Numbered from the stretch's first letter, positions 27,025 through 36,110 are shown. The stretch is 64,000 nt of DNA from Prevotella sp. MA2016 (GCF_000619825.1 NZ_JHUW01000006.1:62001-126000), one strand, 5' to 3'. Notes: generated by a model not told the origin, from the sequence alone. Numbers and translations are program-made.

Positions 27025-27605
27025 TATCTGAATGGTTTATAATATGATTCGTCGGCCAATGCCAGCATTTCTTTGTCGCCACGACTGTCGCCATAGGCTG
27101 TGAGATGATAGTCGGCGCGGTTGGGGTAGAGGAATAGGATACGGTTCACTTTTTCCTGTCCGTAGCAGTTCTTGGTGAGGAAACGGCCTGTTAGTTTGCC
27201 GTTTACCACTTCTATCTGTGTGCCCAGTACTTTCACTTCAGGAAAGAAGGGTTGTACCCAGTTATCGATAGATGCGCTTACTATCAGCACCTCCGCGCCC
27301 TCGTTTTTTGCTTGTTGTATGGCCTTGATGCCTACTGGGCGCAGCAGATGTTGCGATGAGGCTGCAAAGGCTTGGCAGAGGGCGTTAAAATCGCTGATGC
27401 TCATATCCTTGCAGAAGTGAGCAAACACTTTTTGTTTGACTTTCCAGTTAGGATAGAGGCCCAGCTTCATCATCACCAGCAGATGCGCATATCTGGCAAA
27501 CCCCATTGCAAGGGCGCAGGTGCCTTTGGCATAGCGGATAAATGCTAACAGCGTGTCGTGCGTGGTCAGCGTGCCGTCGAAATCAAATGCATACACCTTT
27601 TTCAT
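27024..27605 (-). CDS. HAD-IB family phosphatase
   Basis: 193 residues. Catalytic motif I DFDGT at residues 8-12 (nucleophile D8, acid/base D10), motif II in VLIVSAS, and motif III/IV in AYGDSRGDKEML. This is the phosphoserine-phosphatase-like subclass HAD-IB, with an alpha-helical cap between motifs I and II. It hydrolyses a small phosphomonoester in the cytoplasm; the substrate is not evident. It overlaps the acyltransferase gene by 4 bases and the following membrane protein gene by 1. Its position in an envelope locus suggests a sugar or lipid phosphate, for example dephosphorylating a precursor of the surface polymer. Confidence 0.9.
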   Translation of the reverse strand: MKKVYAFDFDGTLTTHDTLLAFIRYAKGTCALAMGFARYAHLLVMMKLGLYPNWKVKQKVFAHFCKDMSISDFNALCQAFAASSQHLLRPVGIKAIQQAKNEGAEVLIVSASIDNWVQPFFPEVKVLGTQIEVVNGKLTGRFLTKNCYGQEKVNRILFLYPNRADYHLTAYGDSRGDKEMLALADESYYKPFR

Positions 27606-28585
27606 TGCTTCATAATGAGTTTGATGCCCCTTTGCAGTAGCCAGGCAAAGGGAATGGTGATGATGATAGTGAGTAATGCTGTAAGCCAGTAGCCCAGATG
27701 GTAGGGGATGATATAAGTCATCACAAAGTGGTCGTGAACCAGATATGCCTCCAGACTAAGTGCGCCAAAGAAAGCACAGAAGCGGTTGAACCATCGCGGC
27801 GTGCGGCGGAACACACGATTCAGCATCAGGATAAGCGTGATGGTGAATGGAATGTAGATCATGCGCTCTACAAACAGTGGGAAGCGTCCATGACTATGTT
27901 GTTCCAGATAGACACACGAGCTGAAGGTGGCCAGAAAAATGATCAAGATCATCCAGATGGCGGCACCTTCAATCTTTGTTCCCTTTCGCACCATCTCGCC
28001 AAAGTTAATACCTATTAAGAAGATGGGTACACGGCTCCAAAAAATCTCGATATGGCCTACTGCCTGGTGCAGTGGTGCTATCCATTGCACCCAGATGCAC
28101 CACAGTATGAGTAGCACAGGTGTCCAGCGATAGAAAGGGTGCTTCTGAATCAGGAGCATATAGGGTGGTGCCCAAAGATAGAGCATCATAATAGCAGGAA
28201 TATACCAGAAGGTGAGCTCGTCGTGCAGCCAGAAGTCCCAGTTGATAGTGATATCGCCTATCAGGTCGATATAGTTGCCATGTAGCCAGTCGAATCGTGA
28301 CATGTAGAAGAGTGATGCCATCACCAGCCAAGTGGGGTAGATGCGCAGCAGGCGGCGCTTATAGAACTGCCATATCTGCGGGTTTTTCATCCATGAGAAC
28401 CACAGACCGATACCGCTCAGAAACAGAAACATATCTACGCCTACATTGCCACATCGCCTCAGGCCAAAAAACTCGTTGCTACGAGCCAATGGCACGTGAA
28501 ACAGGATGATGAACAGCATAGCTGCTCCCATCAGTTCTGCGCGATAACGACTGATGTTGGCCAGTTCGATGTCTTTTATCTTCAC
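27602..28585 (-). CDS. Acyltransferase family 3 membrane protein (copy A)
   Basis: 327 residues with about ten membrane helices. The acyltransferase-3 features are visible: an early helix with FIILFHVPLA (the conserved histidine of the R-x-x-x-x-x-x-H region), followed by GNVGVDMFLFLSGIGLWFSW, the GVxxFFxxSG-type motif. These enzymes O-acetylate sugars on the periplasmic side of the inner membrane. It lies between another acyltransferase-3 gene (4-base overlap) and an HAD phosphatase gene (4-base overlap), so the two acyltransferases probably modify different positions of the same glycan. Confidence 0.9.
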   Translation of the reverse strand: MKIKDIELANISRYRAELMGAAMLFIILFHVPLARSNEFFGLRRCGNVGVDMFLFLSGIGLWFSWMKNPQIWQFYKRRLLRIYPTWLVMASLFYMSRFDWLHGNYIDLIGDITINWDFWLHDELTFWYIPAIMMLYLWAPPYMLLIQKHPFYRWTPVLLILWCIWVQWIAPLHQAVGHIEIFWSRVPIFLIGINFGEMVRKGTKIEGAAIWMILIIFLATFSSCVYLEQHSHGRFPLFVERMIYIPFTITLILMLNRVFRRTPRWFNRFCAFFGALSLEAYLVHDHFVMTYIIPYHLGYWLTALLTIIITIPFAWLLQRGIKLIMKQ

Positions 28586-29658
28586 AGTTTGGGACTTGGC
28601 AGTTGGTCAATAATCTTCTTGAATAACCATGAGAGGAACAGAGTGGCCACCACATAGAGCAGCAATCCTGCGTACAGATCGTCATAGATATAAGGGCGTA
28701 CAAATATCTTTCTTACCAGCGGATGCATCACAAAGATAACAGCCGAGATGCCACCCAGCCATACAAAGAGGTTGAGCACACGCTCTGGCATCAGCTTCAC
28801 CAGAGGGATAGTGCCCCAAACGATAAGGACAGGCACCCATAGCCAGCGATCGAAACTGGAGCTGAACATAAAGCAGAAGACAATAGCTATGATCAGGTTT
28901 AATGCCCAGGCACAGGTGAGCTGATAGCTATTGGTGATGCGCCAGTTCTTGAGCAGTTGTGGCTCGAATCGGGCCAACAACAGTCCCATGCCGAATGGCA
29001 GTACGCCGCCCACAAAGTTATAGCGTAAGCGCTCCAGCAACATAGCATCATGTTCGCACGACAGTTGGAAAAGCCAGCATATCACGATAGCACCCACAAC
29101 GAAACCCCAGTGGCGCCAGCGATAGAACAGCAGATGATAGAGGATGTAGAGCTGCAGCGTGATGCTGAAGTACCAGTAAGGACCTGGCCAAACCACATGC
29201 GATGGGTCTTCCAGCAGGTTGGCAAACATGCCCAGCATGGCCACCACATGGGTCCACTCATATCTGTGCATACCTGGGGTGATGGCATCGAGCATGGTGA
29301 AAGCCACAAAGCCCACGATAAAGATACGGAACAGCTTCAGGTAGTTATAGCGCACAAAGCGCCATAAGCCTATCTCTGGCAGTTTTCCTTGCTCGTACTT
29401 TTTTACCAGTCCGTAGCCACTCAAGAAAAGAAACACAGGCACACCATAATGGCCGAAGAACGACACCAGGTGCATGGGCAACAGCTCGTCGGGGTTCAGT
29501 ACGAAGTGCCACAACTGGTCGAACTTAAACGCTTGCCAGGTGTATTCGTTCTCTCTCACAATCCCTTTAAGCCAATGGCAGTAATTGTGTAGCATGATGG
29601 CCAGGATGGCAACACCACGCATGGCAGAGCATTCTTTTCTTGATAGCAGTTCTTTCAT
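28582..29658 (-). CDS. Acyltransferase family 3 membrane protein (copy B)
   Basis: 358 residues, about ten helices. N-terminal AMRGVAILAIMLHNYCHWLK has the conserved Arg and His of acyltransferase-3, followed by FFGHYGVPVFLFLSGYGLVKKYE, the second conserved block. It should O-acetylate a cell-surface glycan or lipid carbohydrate. It differs clearly in sequence from the neighbouring copy A, so the pair is not a recent duplication. Overlaps of 4 bases with both neighbours show co-translation. Confidence 0.9.
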   Translation of the reverse strand: MKELLSRKECSAMRGVAILAIMLHNYCHWLKGIVRENEYTWQAFKFDQLWHFVLNPDELLPMHLVSFFGHYGVPVFLFLSGYGLVKKYEQGKLPEIGLWRFVRYNYLKLFRIFIVGFVAFTMLDAITPGMHRYEWTHVVAMLGMFANLLEDPSHVVWPGPYWYFSITLQLYILYHLLFYRWRHWGFVVGAIVICWLFQLSCEHDAMLLERLRYNFVGGVLPFGMGLLLARFEPQLLKNWRITNSYQLTCAWALNLIIAIVFCFMFSSSFDRWLWVPVLIVWGTIPLVKLMPERVLNLFVWLGGISAVIFVMHPLVRKIFVRPYIYDDLYAGLLLYVVATLFLSWLFKKIIDQLPSPKL

Positions 29659-31490
29659 TTCTTCTTCAACTGGTTATAATCGGTCACACCCTTCAGGATG
29701 CGGGGGCGTTTCGTGTTGTAAGCAGGACTCACGATGTTGTACTCCTCGTGGTACAGCGGACTGGCGATGCCACCAAAGTACATCAGCAGATGAGGCAGCA
29801 CATCAGTCATCATCGGACGGTTCTTGGCCTGCTGGATGGCAGCCCAGCCGTATGGGTGACTCTCGCGATATTTGGGTGAGCCCCATATCCAGAATGGAAT
29901 CTCCATCTCGTTGCAAGCCAGTCGGTAGTCGATGTTAGCGCCGTGCATACGTCCGTAAACATAGGGTTTACCATCGAACATCTCTTCACCATGGTCGGGC
30001 ATGTAGATCACCACAGCATCCTCATTGGCAAAACGCTGGGTGACAGCCCATACGATTGAGTCGTTATAGCGCACCGAGTTGTCGTAGTCGGCCAGAATCA
30101 TGCGCTGTTTCTTGGTCAGCTCCGGACGTTCGTACATCTCATGTTTCAGAATCTTATGGGTGCCCTGTGGATAGCGTGATTTATACATCAGGTGCGAGCC
30201 CATCAGGTGCAGAATCACCAAGTTGTGTTCCTTGTTCTCCTTCTTCAGTCGGTCGTACTCTTTCAGCACACCCTCGTCATAAGGATAGAGCTGGGTGTTG
30301 CGTGTGTCAAAGAGCTTGCTGCTCAGTTCAGGATTGTTCAGGAAGAAACCACCGCTGAAGTCATATACGGCCTCACCAGCCTTCGACTGGAATTGGTTGG
30401 TGATAAATGTCACGTGATAGCCTGCCTTGCGGAACACCTCGGGGAAGAGCGGTTTGTCGCACCATTCCTCCTGCTCGCCAACAGCTTGTAGCGACAGGAT
30501 GTTCTTAAACACATAGCTTGTAAGATTCCAGGGAGCCACCACATCTGTAAAGGGAACGAGACTGCCCTCCTTAGCCATTGCTACCTGACGTGGGGTGGTG
30601 GGCATGTTGTAGCCATACAGTTGCGAGTGGTGCTTGTTGTAGCTCTCGCCTATAATCAGTACAATATTAGGCACACGATACGAACAACTGTCGATCTTTA
30701 CTTCCTGACTGGCAGCTTCGAGCTGTACCAGTTGATTGTCGGCCAACTGATTGGCATAGATGCTGAACAGCAGTCGGTAGATAGGGATATAAAGTTCGGC
30801 CTTGTCTTTACGTGTCAGCTCGTGTTCCACCTGACCAACGGTACTGTAAGTAAACGTGCGGTGCATCGCCTCTTTGTTGGGCCATGTTTGCTCGATAGAG
30901 GTATAGAGGCACCAACCAATCACTACACCAACCAAAGCCTTGGCACCATCCATCACGATGGGATTCATCATGGGCAGAATCATGCGCTTGCGCGCTTTGC
31001 AGAACTGCTTCCTGACAATGCTCCAAACAACATGTATAAGTGCTAAGAGTAGCACCCATCCCACTTTCGAAGTGATAACATCCAGGCTCAGGTAGCCTAG
31101 CAGGAACTCGCTGGCCTCCTGACCAGTAGTCTCATTGGCCAGCATCAGCATCGTGGGTGTCAGCGTCGATTCAAAGCGCACGTAGCAATACATATCCACA
31201 ATGGCTGTGGCATAGAGTATCACGTAGAGCAGCCCTCTCACCCAGAAGCGGATCTTTTTGGGTATCAGCGTGAGCACAACGCATATCACGTAGATATCCA
31301 AAAACAGTTCTGGCACAGTAAGTTCGTATGGTTTAGCACCTTTGCCCACCAGATAGACGGGCATCAGTTCTAGTTGGGTACAAATCCACCCCAGCGCAAA
31401 CATAAACACAAAGAAAGCGCTGTTTTTCTGGATTGGCGTAAACAGATGGCCAATCCATTCTAATGGTTTTATTCTCAGTCCTTTAAGCAT
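29655..31490 (-). CDS. Sulfatase-fold phosphoethanolamine transferase-like protein
   Basis: 611 residues. Five N-terminal membrane helices (to about 170) are followed by a periplasmic alkaline phosphatase/sulfatase-fold domain. Its first motif is NIVLIIGESYNKHHSQLYGY with the metal-binding glutamate, the likely nucleophile threonine lies in VVAPWNLTSYVFKNILSL, and the last metal motif is VIYMPDHGEEMFDG. This is the EptA/CptA architecture, which transfers phosphoethanolamine (or a similar group) from a phospholipid to lipid A, LPS core or other surface sugars. It overlaps nadD upstream by 8 bases and the acyltransferase gene by 4. The acceptor is unknown; lipid A modification giving cationic peptide resistance is one option. 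Confidence 0.87.
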   Translation of the reverse strand: MLKGLRIKPLEWIGHLFTPIQKNSAFFVFMFALGWICTQLELMPVYLVGKGAKPYELTVPELFLDIYVICVVLTLIPKKIRFWVRGLLYVILYATAIVDMYCYVRFESTLTPTMLMLANETTGQEASEFLLGYLSLDVITSKVGWVLLLALIHVVWSIVRKQFCKARKRMILPMMNPIVMDGAKALVGVVIGWCLYTSIEQTWPNKEAMHRTFTYSTVGQVEHELTRKDKAELYIPIYRLLFSIYANQLADNQLVQLEAASQEVKIDSCSYRVPNIVLIIGESYNKHHSQLYGYNMPTTPRQVAMAKEGSLVPFTDVVAPWNLTSYVFKNILSLQAVGEQEEWCDKPLFPEVFRKAGYHVTFITNQFQSKAGEAVYDFSGGFFLNNPELSSKLFDTRNTQLYPYDEGVLKEYDRLKKENKEHNLVILHLMGSHLMYKSRYPQGTHKILKHEMYERPELTKKQRMILADYDNSVRYNDSIVWAVTQRFANEDAVVIYMPDHGEEMFDGKPYVYGRMHGANIDYRLACNEMEIPFWIWGSPKYRESHPYGWAAIQQAKNRPMMTDVLPHLLMYFGGIASPLYHEEYNIVSPAYNTKRPRILKGVTDYNQLKKK

Positions 31491-32031
31491 AAAGTTTGTG
31501 TCTTGTTATATATTCTGCCACAGCCTTTGGCACCAGGTGGTCTATTGGCTTGCCTGCTTTTACAAGCTGACGTATCTCCGTGCTCGATATGTCGATGAGA
31601 TCCAATCCCTCGACACCGCCTTTGGCGCCCCGACGCGGATAGACCACAATCTGAAAGTTCTCACGGATGTCGTCGGCATGATACCACTTGTCGAATAACT
31701 GCCAGTTGTCGCCACCTATCATCAGCACAAACTCGCGGTCAGGATAGTCCTGCTTCAGGGCTTGTAGCGTGTTCCAGGTGTACGATGGTTTGGGCAGATG
31801 CATCTCGTAGTCGCTGGCCTTGATGCCTGTTTCACCTTCAATGGCCAGTCGGGCCATCTCCATGCGTATCTGGTCGTCCAGCAAGTCGGCTGTAGCTTTC
31901 AGTGGATTCTGTGGCGAAACCATCAGCCACACTTCGTCGAGCCCTGCTTTTTCGCGCAGTTGTCGGGCTAACGAAATGTGACCGTTATGGATGGGATTAA
32001 ACGATCCGCCAAAAATCCCTGTTCTTATCAT
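31483..32031 (-). CDS. nadD: Nicotinate-nucleotide adenylyltransferase
   Basis: 182 residues. It joins nicotinate mononucleotide and ATP to form deamido-NAD. The nucleotidyltransferase motif GGSFNPIHNGH is at residues 8-18 and the second ATP-binding motif ISSTEIR near residue 148. The length is normal for the family. The ATG overlaps the gmk stop by 3-4 bases (ATGA, 32028-32031), and the downstream membrane protein starts 8 bases inside its end. The nadA gene lies on the same strand at 13.4 kb but is not part of this unit. Confidence 0.96.
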   Translation of the reverse strand: MIRTGIFGGSFNPIHNGHISLARQLREKAGLDEVWLMVSPQNPLKATADLLDDQIRMEMARLAIEGETGIKASDYEMHLPKPSYTWNTLQALKQDYPDREFVLMIGGDNWQLFDKWYHADDIRENFQIVVYPRRGAKGGVEGLDLIDISSTEIRQLVKAGKPIDHLVPKAVAEYITRHKLYA

Positions 32032-32606
32032 TTGATATCCAAAAATTCCTTGATGATGTCAAGTGCGTCGGCTTCGGCATACTCCAGTTTGTCGTTGATG
32101 ACAATCTTGTCGAATTTCTCGGCAAACGAGAGTTCGAACTCTGCACGTGCTATACGCTGGTCGATAACCTCTGGGGCATCGGTAGCGCGACCTTCGAGTC
32201 GTTTGCGCAGTTCGTTGATAGAAGGTGGCTGAATAAACAGGCTCAGTGCCTTGTCGCCATAGAATTTCTTGATGTTCACACCGCCTTTTACGTCAACGTC
32301 GAACACCACATTCTGTCCGGCTTCCAACTGGTTTTCCACCTGCGACTTCAGGGTGCCGTAGAAACGGTCGGTATATACTTCCTCGTACTCTAAGAACTCA
32401 TCATTCTCAATACGCTGACGAAACTCTTCTGGTGTCAGGAAGAAGTAGTCCACACCATTCTGCTCAGTACCACGAGGGGCGCGCGAGGTGCAGGAGATAG
32501 AGTAGGCCAGATTCAGTTCCTTATGTTCTCTCATCAACCATGATATGATGGTTGACTTACCAGTTCCGCTTGGAGCTGATATAATGATTAACCTTCCTTT
32601 TGCCAT
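32028..32606 (-). CDS. gmk: Guanylate kinase
   Basis: 192 residues from the ATG at 32606. It phosphorylates GMP to GDP with ATP. The P-loop SAPSGTGKST and the GMP-binding block CTSRAPRGTEQNGVDYFFLT are intact, as is VFDVDVKGGVNIKK. A slightly longer frame begins at 32621 with MRCKK, but this overlaps the end of yicC by 11 bases and the family starts right before the P-loop strand; the start at 32606 leaves a 4-base gap after yicC. Order yicC-gmk-nadD is common in Bacteroidales. Confidence 0.96.
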   Translation of the reverse strand: MAKGRLIIISAPSGTGKSTIISWLMREHKELNLAYSISCTSRAPRGTEQNGVDYFFLTPEEFRQRIENDEFLEYEEVYTDRFYGTLKSQVENQLEAGQNVVFDVDVKGGVNIKKFYGDKALSLFIQPPSINELRKRLEGRATDAPEVIDQRIARAEFELSFAEKFDKIVINDKLEYAEADALDIIKEFLDIK

Positions 32607-32610
32607 TTTT

Positions 32611-33486
32611 TTACAGCGCATTAAGAACCTGTTCCTTAATCTGCTCCAGTTCGTCCTTCATCTTCACCACGATGTTCTGCATCTCGGCTTGGTTGCTCTT
32701 CGAACCGGTAGTGTTAATCTCGCGACCCATCTCCTGAGCGATAAAGCCCAGCTTCTTACCCTGTCCGGCAGGCTCGTTCATGGTGTCGCGGAAGTATTTC
32801 AGGTGGTTAGCCAGTCGCTGCTTCTCCTCGCTGATGTCCAGCTTCTCGATATAGTAGATCAGCTCCTGCTCCAGGCGGTTCTTGTCATAGTCGGCTGTAG
32901 GAATCTGCTGCAGACCGTCGATGATGCGTGCTTTGATTTTCTCCACGCGACTCTTCTCGAATGGCTCAATCTCACCCATCAGCTTGGCTATATTGTCAAT
33001 CTTCTCAGTAAACTTCTTCTGCAGGGCTGCACCTTCCTGACTGCGGAAGTCAACCAGGTTTTTCAGCGCTTCAGCCACACCGCCTTTCACTACGGCCCAC
33101 TCCTCGTCGTTCAGCTCCTCTACCTCGGTCTTTGTCATCACATCGGGCATGCGGAGCAGGGTGTAGAACCAGTCCTCAGGGGCTGGGATACCTGTCTTAT
33201 CAGAAATAGCCTTAATCTGCTGGTAATAGTTCTCTACCAGCTGTGCATTGATAGGTGTGGGATCAACGGCGATATCCTTTTCTACCCATACGCTCATATC
33301 TACCTTTCCGCGTATCAGAGACTCTGCCACCATCTGGCGCATCTCCATCTCTTTCTCGCGATAGAGTGGAGCAATACGTGTGTTCAAGTCTAACTGTTTA
33401 GAGTTCAGCGACTTGATTTCTACGTGAATCTTTTTCTCCTTGAATGCTACGACAGCTTTGCCGTAGCCTGTCATCGATTGTATCAT
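32611..33486 (-). CDS. yicC: YicC-family endoribonuclease-like protein
   Basis: 291 residues. N-terminal MIQSMTGYGKAVVAFKEKKI and SLNSKQLDLNTRIAPLYREKE are the YicC_N signature; the C-terminal DUF1732 block holds LEQELIYYIEKLDISEEKQR followed by LANHLKYFRDTM and ends LGFIAQEMGREINTTGSKS. In E. coli YicC is an RNase-associated stress-induced protein; its role in Bacteroidales is unknown. It is the first gene of a minus-strand unit of eight genes ending at 25621, driven by the promoter at 33515-33546. Confidence 0.95.
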   Translation of the reverse strand: MIQSMTGYGKAVVAFKEKKIHVEIKSLNSKQLDLNTRIAPLYREKEMEMRQMVAESLIRGKVDMSVWVEKDIAVDPTPINAQLVENYYQQIKAISDKTGIPAPEDWFYTLLRMPDVMTKTEVEELNDEEWAVVKGGVAEALKNLVDFRSQEGAALQKKFTEKIDNIAKLMGEIEPFEKSRVEKIKARIIDGLQQIPTADYDKNRLEQELIYYIEKLDISEEKQRLANHLKYFRDTMNEPAGQGKKLGFIAQEMGREINTTGSKSNQAEMQNIVVKMKDELEQIKEQVLNAL

Positions 33487-33514
33487 GATATACCTATTTA
33501 ATAATATTTGGCTG

Positions 33515-33546
33515 CAAAGGTACTAATAAGTAGCCGAAAAACCAAA
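33515..33546 (-). promoter_or_regulatory. Promoter of the yicC-gmk-nadD-envelope operon
   Basis: Minus-strand TTTG (33543-33546) and TACCTTTG (33515-33522) spaced by 20 bp, 28 bases before the yicC ATG. Confidence 0.8.
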
Positions 33547-33571
33547 TTTTTTTGCCATTGTGTGAAAATGT

Positions 33572-35059
33572 TTATTGTATTTGATGATTCTTCACCGTCT
33601 CGCCCAGTTCGCGTGCCAGGCGTGATAGGTCGTCGGCAGCTTCTTTCATGCGGCTGGTGATATCTTCTATTTCTTCGGCAGGCAGTATCTCATGGTCGTC
33701 GGTAAGGAGCTGCGAAAAGCCGCTGATAACGTTGAGAGGTGTACGTATTTTGTGATACATATCCTGGATGAAAGCCACCTTCTGTCGGTTGGTTTCCATT
33801 TTCAGCTCGTAAGCCTGTGTCAGATTGTCGTTCTGCTGTTGCAGTTCGTCATTATATTGGCGGATAGAGTCAACGCTCTGTTCTAGCGACTGTTGCATGC
33901 TGATGAAACTGTTAGTGAGTCGGCCCACGCTGTCGTGGCGCTTACTCTTTGGTAGTGGTTTGTCAAACTGTCCCTCAGCTATGCGTTGTGCCTGTTTGTC
34001 AAGCAGCTTGATAGGCATCATGGCTCGCCTGATGGTCTGGATGCAGAACAGCATAATCAAGACAAGACCTATGACGGTGATGGTCCACACGATGCTGAGC
34101 AGGTGGTTGTAGCGGGCAAAGACGTCGCTTGTGGGGCAGACGATGGCAATGCTCCAGCCTGTGCGTTCCAGCGGGCGATAGAAGATAAAGGCATCGTGAT
34201 CGTCAACGGTAGTCTTGATCATACCGCTGTGGCCTGCTATCATGCTCTTGCCAAGGGCGTGTATCTGTTCTTTGGATTCGGGGACAGCATCGCTGAAGAT
34301 GGTTTTACGGAATAGTTTGGTGGTGTCGGGGTGCACCAGATAGGTGCCATTACGCCCAATCATGATGGCCGATGAGTTGGGGTAGGCTGGTAGCGAAGTC
34401 ACCATCTTAGATAGCCACTTTAGGGTGAGACTGGCTGTGATAGAGCCTAGGTATCGGCCATTGGCATCGCGCATAGGGCAGCAATACGATGTCAGGATGT
34501 CGGGCGATGAGAGTGTACCCTCGTTATAGTCGTCGTAGGCATCCACCCAGCAGGCCTTACCCAACTTGCGTGGCGTCTTATACCAAGGCGCCTCGAAATA
34601 TTCAAACGGTCCTTCGCGCACGGTGGTTATGCTGTCGGGCACATCGTTGATGTCGCCATCGTAGGTCTCCCAATGTCTGAGTGAATAAGCAGAGAAGTAG
34701 CGTCCCATCTCTGGGAAGAAGTTGGGTTCCATAGAGATGGCCATACCTGTCAGGAAGTCGTATTGTTTTACAGCCCGCCTTGAGAAACTCAGCAATGAGT
34801 CTGGCACTAGATGTCGTGGGGTGGTTTGTGCCAGGAAGTTGGTTACGGTCTCAGTTTCGTCCATGATACCATTGATACGCTCGGCGGTGTTGTCCAACAG
34901 ATGCATGGCACGATCGATGGCAGCTTGCTGTATGTATTCCTTACCACGACTGAAGAGTAAACCAAAGAGCAAACTGAAGGCAGCCGTGACGATGGCCACG
35001 ATGATAATACCCAGTTGGATAGAGAGATGCTGTTGTATGTATCGTATTATCTGTTTCAT
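33572..35059 (-). CDS. Cache-HAMP-HisKA sensor protein lacking an ATPase domain (sensor B)
   Basis: 495 residues. First membrane helix about 17-37, then a large extracytoplasmic domain of dCache type (FYEAPWYKT-like region FEYFEAPWYKTPRKLGK, SYCCPMRDANGRYLGSI, TYLVHPDTTKLF, WSIAIVCPTSDVF), second helix about 320-342, HAMP (RAMMPIKLLDKQAQRIAEGQ), a coiled coil, and a HisKA-like region with the H-box FIQDMYHKIRTPLNVISGF. The protein stops about 60 residues after the H-box, where an HATPase_c domain of about 110 residues should follow. There is no sign of that domain in any frame downstream before the yicC promoter. It overlaps the related upstream gene by 4 bases. It could be phosphorylated by another kinase or act as a dimer partner. 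Confidence 0.85.
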   Translation of the reverse strand: MKQIIRYIQQHLSIQLGIIIVAIVTAAFSLLFGLLFSRGKEYIQQAAIDRAMHLLDNTAERINGIMDETETVTNFLAQTTPRHLVPDSLLSFSRRAVKQYDFLTGMAISMEPNFFPEMGRYFSAYSLRHWETYDGDINDVPDSITTVREGPFEYFEAPWYKTPRKLGKACWVDAYDDYNEGTLSSPDILTSYCCPMRDANGRYLGSITASLTLKWLSKMVTSLPAYPNSSAIMIGRNGTYLVHPDTTKLFRKTIFSDAVPESKEQIHALGKSMIAGHSGMIKTTVDDHDAFIFYRPLERTGWSIAIVCPTSDVFARYNHLLSIVWTITVIGLVLIMLFCIQTIRRAMMPIKLLDKQAQRIAEGQFDKPLPKSKRHDSVGRLTNSFISMQQSLEQSVDSIRQYNDELQQQNDNLTQAYELKMETNRQKVAFIQDMYHKIRTPLNVISGFSQLLTDDHEILPAEEIEDITSRMKEAADDLSRLARELGETVKNHQIQ

Positions 35060-36081
35060 GAGTCAGCAGCTTCTTTTATCAGTTGGTCCAACAATTCAGT
35101 TATTTCTTCAGTTCCCTTAGTGATGTTAGCCTCATGCTTGGCATAGTCTTCATCCGACATGATAGTGTGGGTTTGGCAGATAGAGTTGGTGGTGCGACAC
35201 ACCAGCTCTACTGGTGCTGCCATGCGTTCTGTCATGTCGTGCAGGAATTTGGCTTTCTTCTTTTCATAAGCTTGCGCCTGTTCATAGGCAGCCTGCAGTT
35301 CGGCATTGTGGGCACTCAGCGTTGTCTGCTTTTGCTGCATCTCGTCCATGTAGGTGCGCAACGACTGCTGCATCTTCTTCAGACTGGATTGCAGTCGGCC
35401 TGCCTCATGTTTGGTGTGTGCTTCTGGAATCTGTGTGTCCAAGTCGCCATCGGCTATGCGCTGTGCTGTGTCGGCTAGTCTGTGTAGCGAGCGCAGATGA
35501 CGAGCGATGACGATGTAGAGGATATAGATAAGCACCAGGATTACACCGATGCTCCAGCAAGCCAGTATGCGGTACATAAAGGCATACCTGTCGTAGATGT
35601 CGCTGGCAGGGCACATGGCAGCCAGGCAGAATGGCCTGTTACCCACAGGCTGTGTAAAAATGAACATTTCTTTATTGTCGTACACTAGTTGGCAGTAACC
35701 GCTTTCGGTACCAATAATGTTGGCTGCAAGCTGACTGCTGTCGCGTAGGGTCACAAAGATATGTGCGTTGGATAGCGACTGCTTAGGTAGTTCTGCTTCA
35801 CCGCTCTCTTCCAGTAGGCGTTCCACGCGTTCGCGGCTCACCCTGACTCGTTTTTTCTCCAAGCGCGCCGTTATCTCTTCCTGTTTCAGTGTGTTGTCTA
35901 TTCGTAGGGCTATATTCTCCAGTCCTTGCAGCGTTGTATCGATGGTTTCGTTGCGGATTCCTTCTTCAGAATAAGTGGCAAGAAGGGCTATGACGATGAC
36001 GGTTGTTACTACCACAAGTCCTGATACCCAAATAGACAGTTGGGTAGAGAAAGAGGTTCTTATTTTTTGTAGTAACGTCAT
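35056..36081 (-). CDS. Degenerate HAMP-HisKA sensor protein without catalytic His or ATPase domain (sensor A)
   Basis: 341 residues from the ATG at 36081. A membrane helix (about 14-36), an extracytoplasmic domain of about 130 residues shorter than in sensor B (ETIDTTLQGLENIALRIDNT to FCLAAMCPASDIYDRY), a second helix (about 175-196), HAMP (RSLHRLADTAQRIADGD), a coiled coil, and a region aligning with the H-box of sensor B: FLHDMTERMAAPVELV against FIQDMYHKIRTPLNVI. The phospho-acceptor histidine position is Glu here. It also ends without an ATPase domain. The two genes overlap (ATGA) and must be co-expressed. An upstream in-frame TTG at 36103-36105 lies in the promoter TATATTTG and is not the start. 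Confidence 0.8.
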   Translation of the reverse strand: MTLLQKIRTSFSTQLSIWVSGLVVVTTVIVIALLATYSEEGIRNETIDTTLQGLENIALRIDNTLKQEEITARLEKKRVRVSRERVERLLEESGEAELPKQSLSNAHIFVTLRDSSQLAANIIGTESGYCQLVYDNKEMFIFTQPVGNRPFCLAAMCPASDIYDRYAFMYRILACWSIGVILVLIYILYIVIARHLRSLHRLADTAQRIADGDLDTQIPEAHTKHEAGRLQSSLKKMQQSLRTYMDEMQQKQTTLSAHNAELQAAYEQAQAYEKKKAKFLHDMTERMAAPVELVCRTTNSICQTHTIMSDEDYAKHEANITKGTEEITELLDQLIKEAADS

Positions 36082-36102
36082 AGTCAAAAGGGGTTTCTGT
36101 GG

Positions 36103-36110
36103 CAAATATA
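36103..36110 (-). promoter_or_regulatory. -7 promoter element TATATTTG for the tandem sensor genes
   Basis: Minus-strand TAnnTTTG, 21 bases before the ATG at 36081; divergent from the dinB promoter 87 bases away. Confidence 0.75.

Noticed and set aside
33572..35059. Frameshifted full histidine kinase
   Set aside because: No ATPase-domain motifs (N, G1, G2 boxes) appear in any frame between the stop and the yicC promoter, which lies under 60 bases away.
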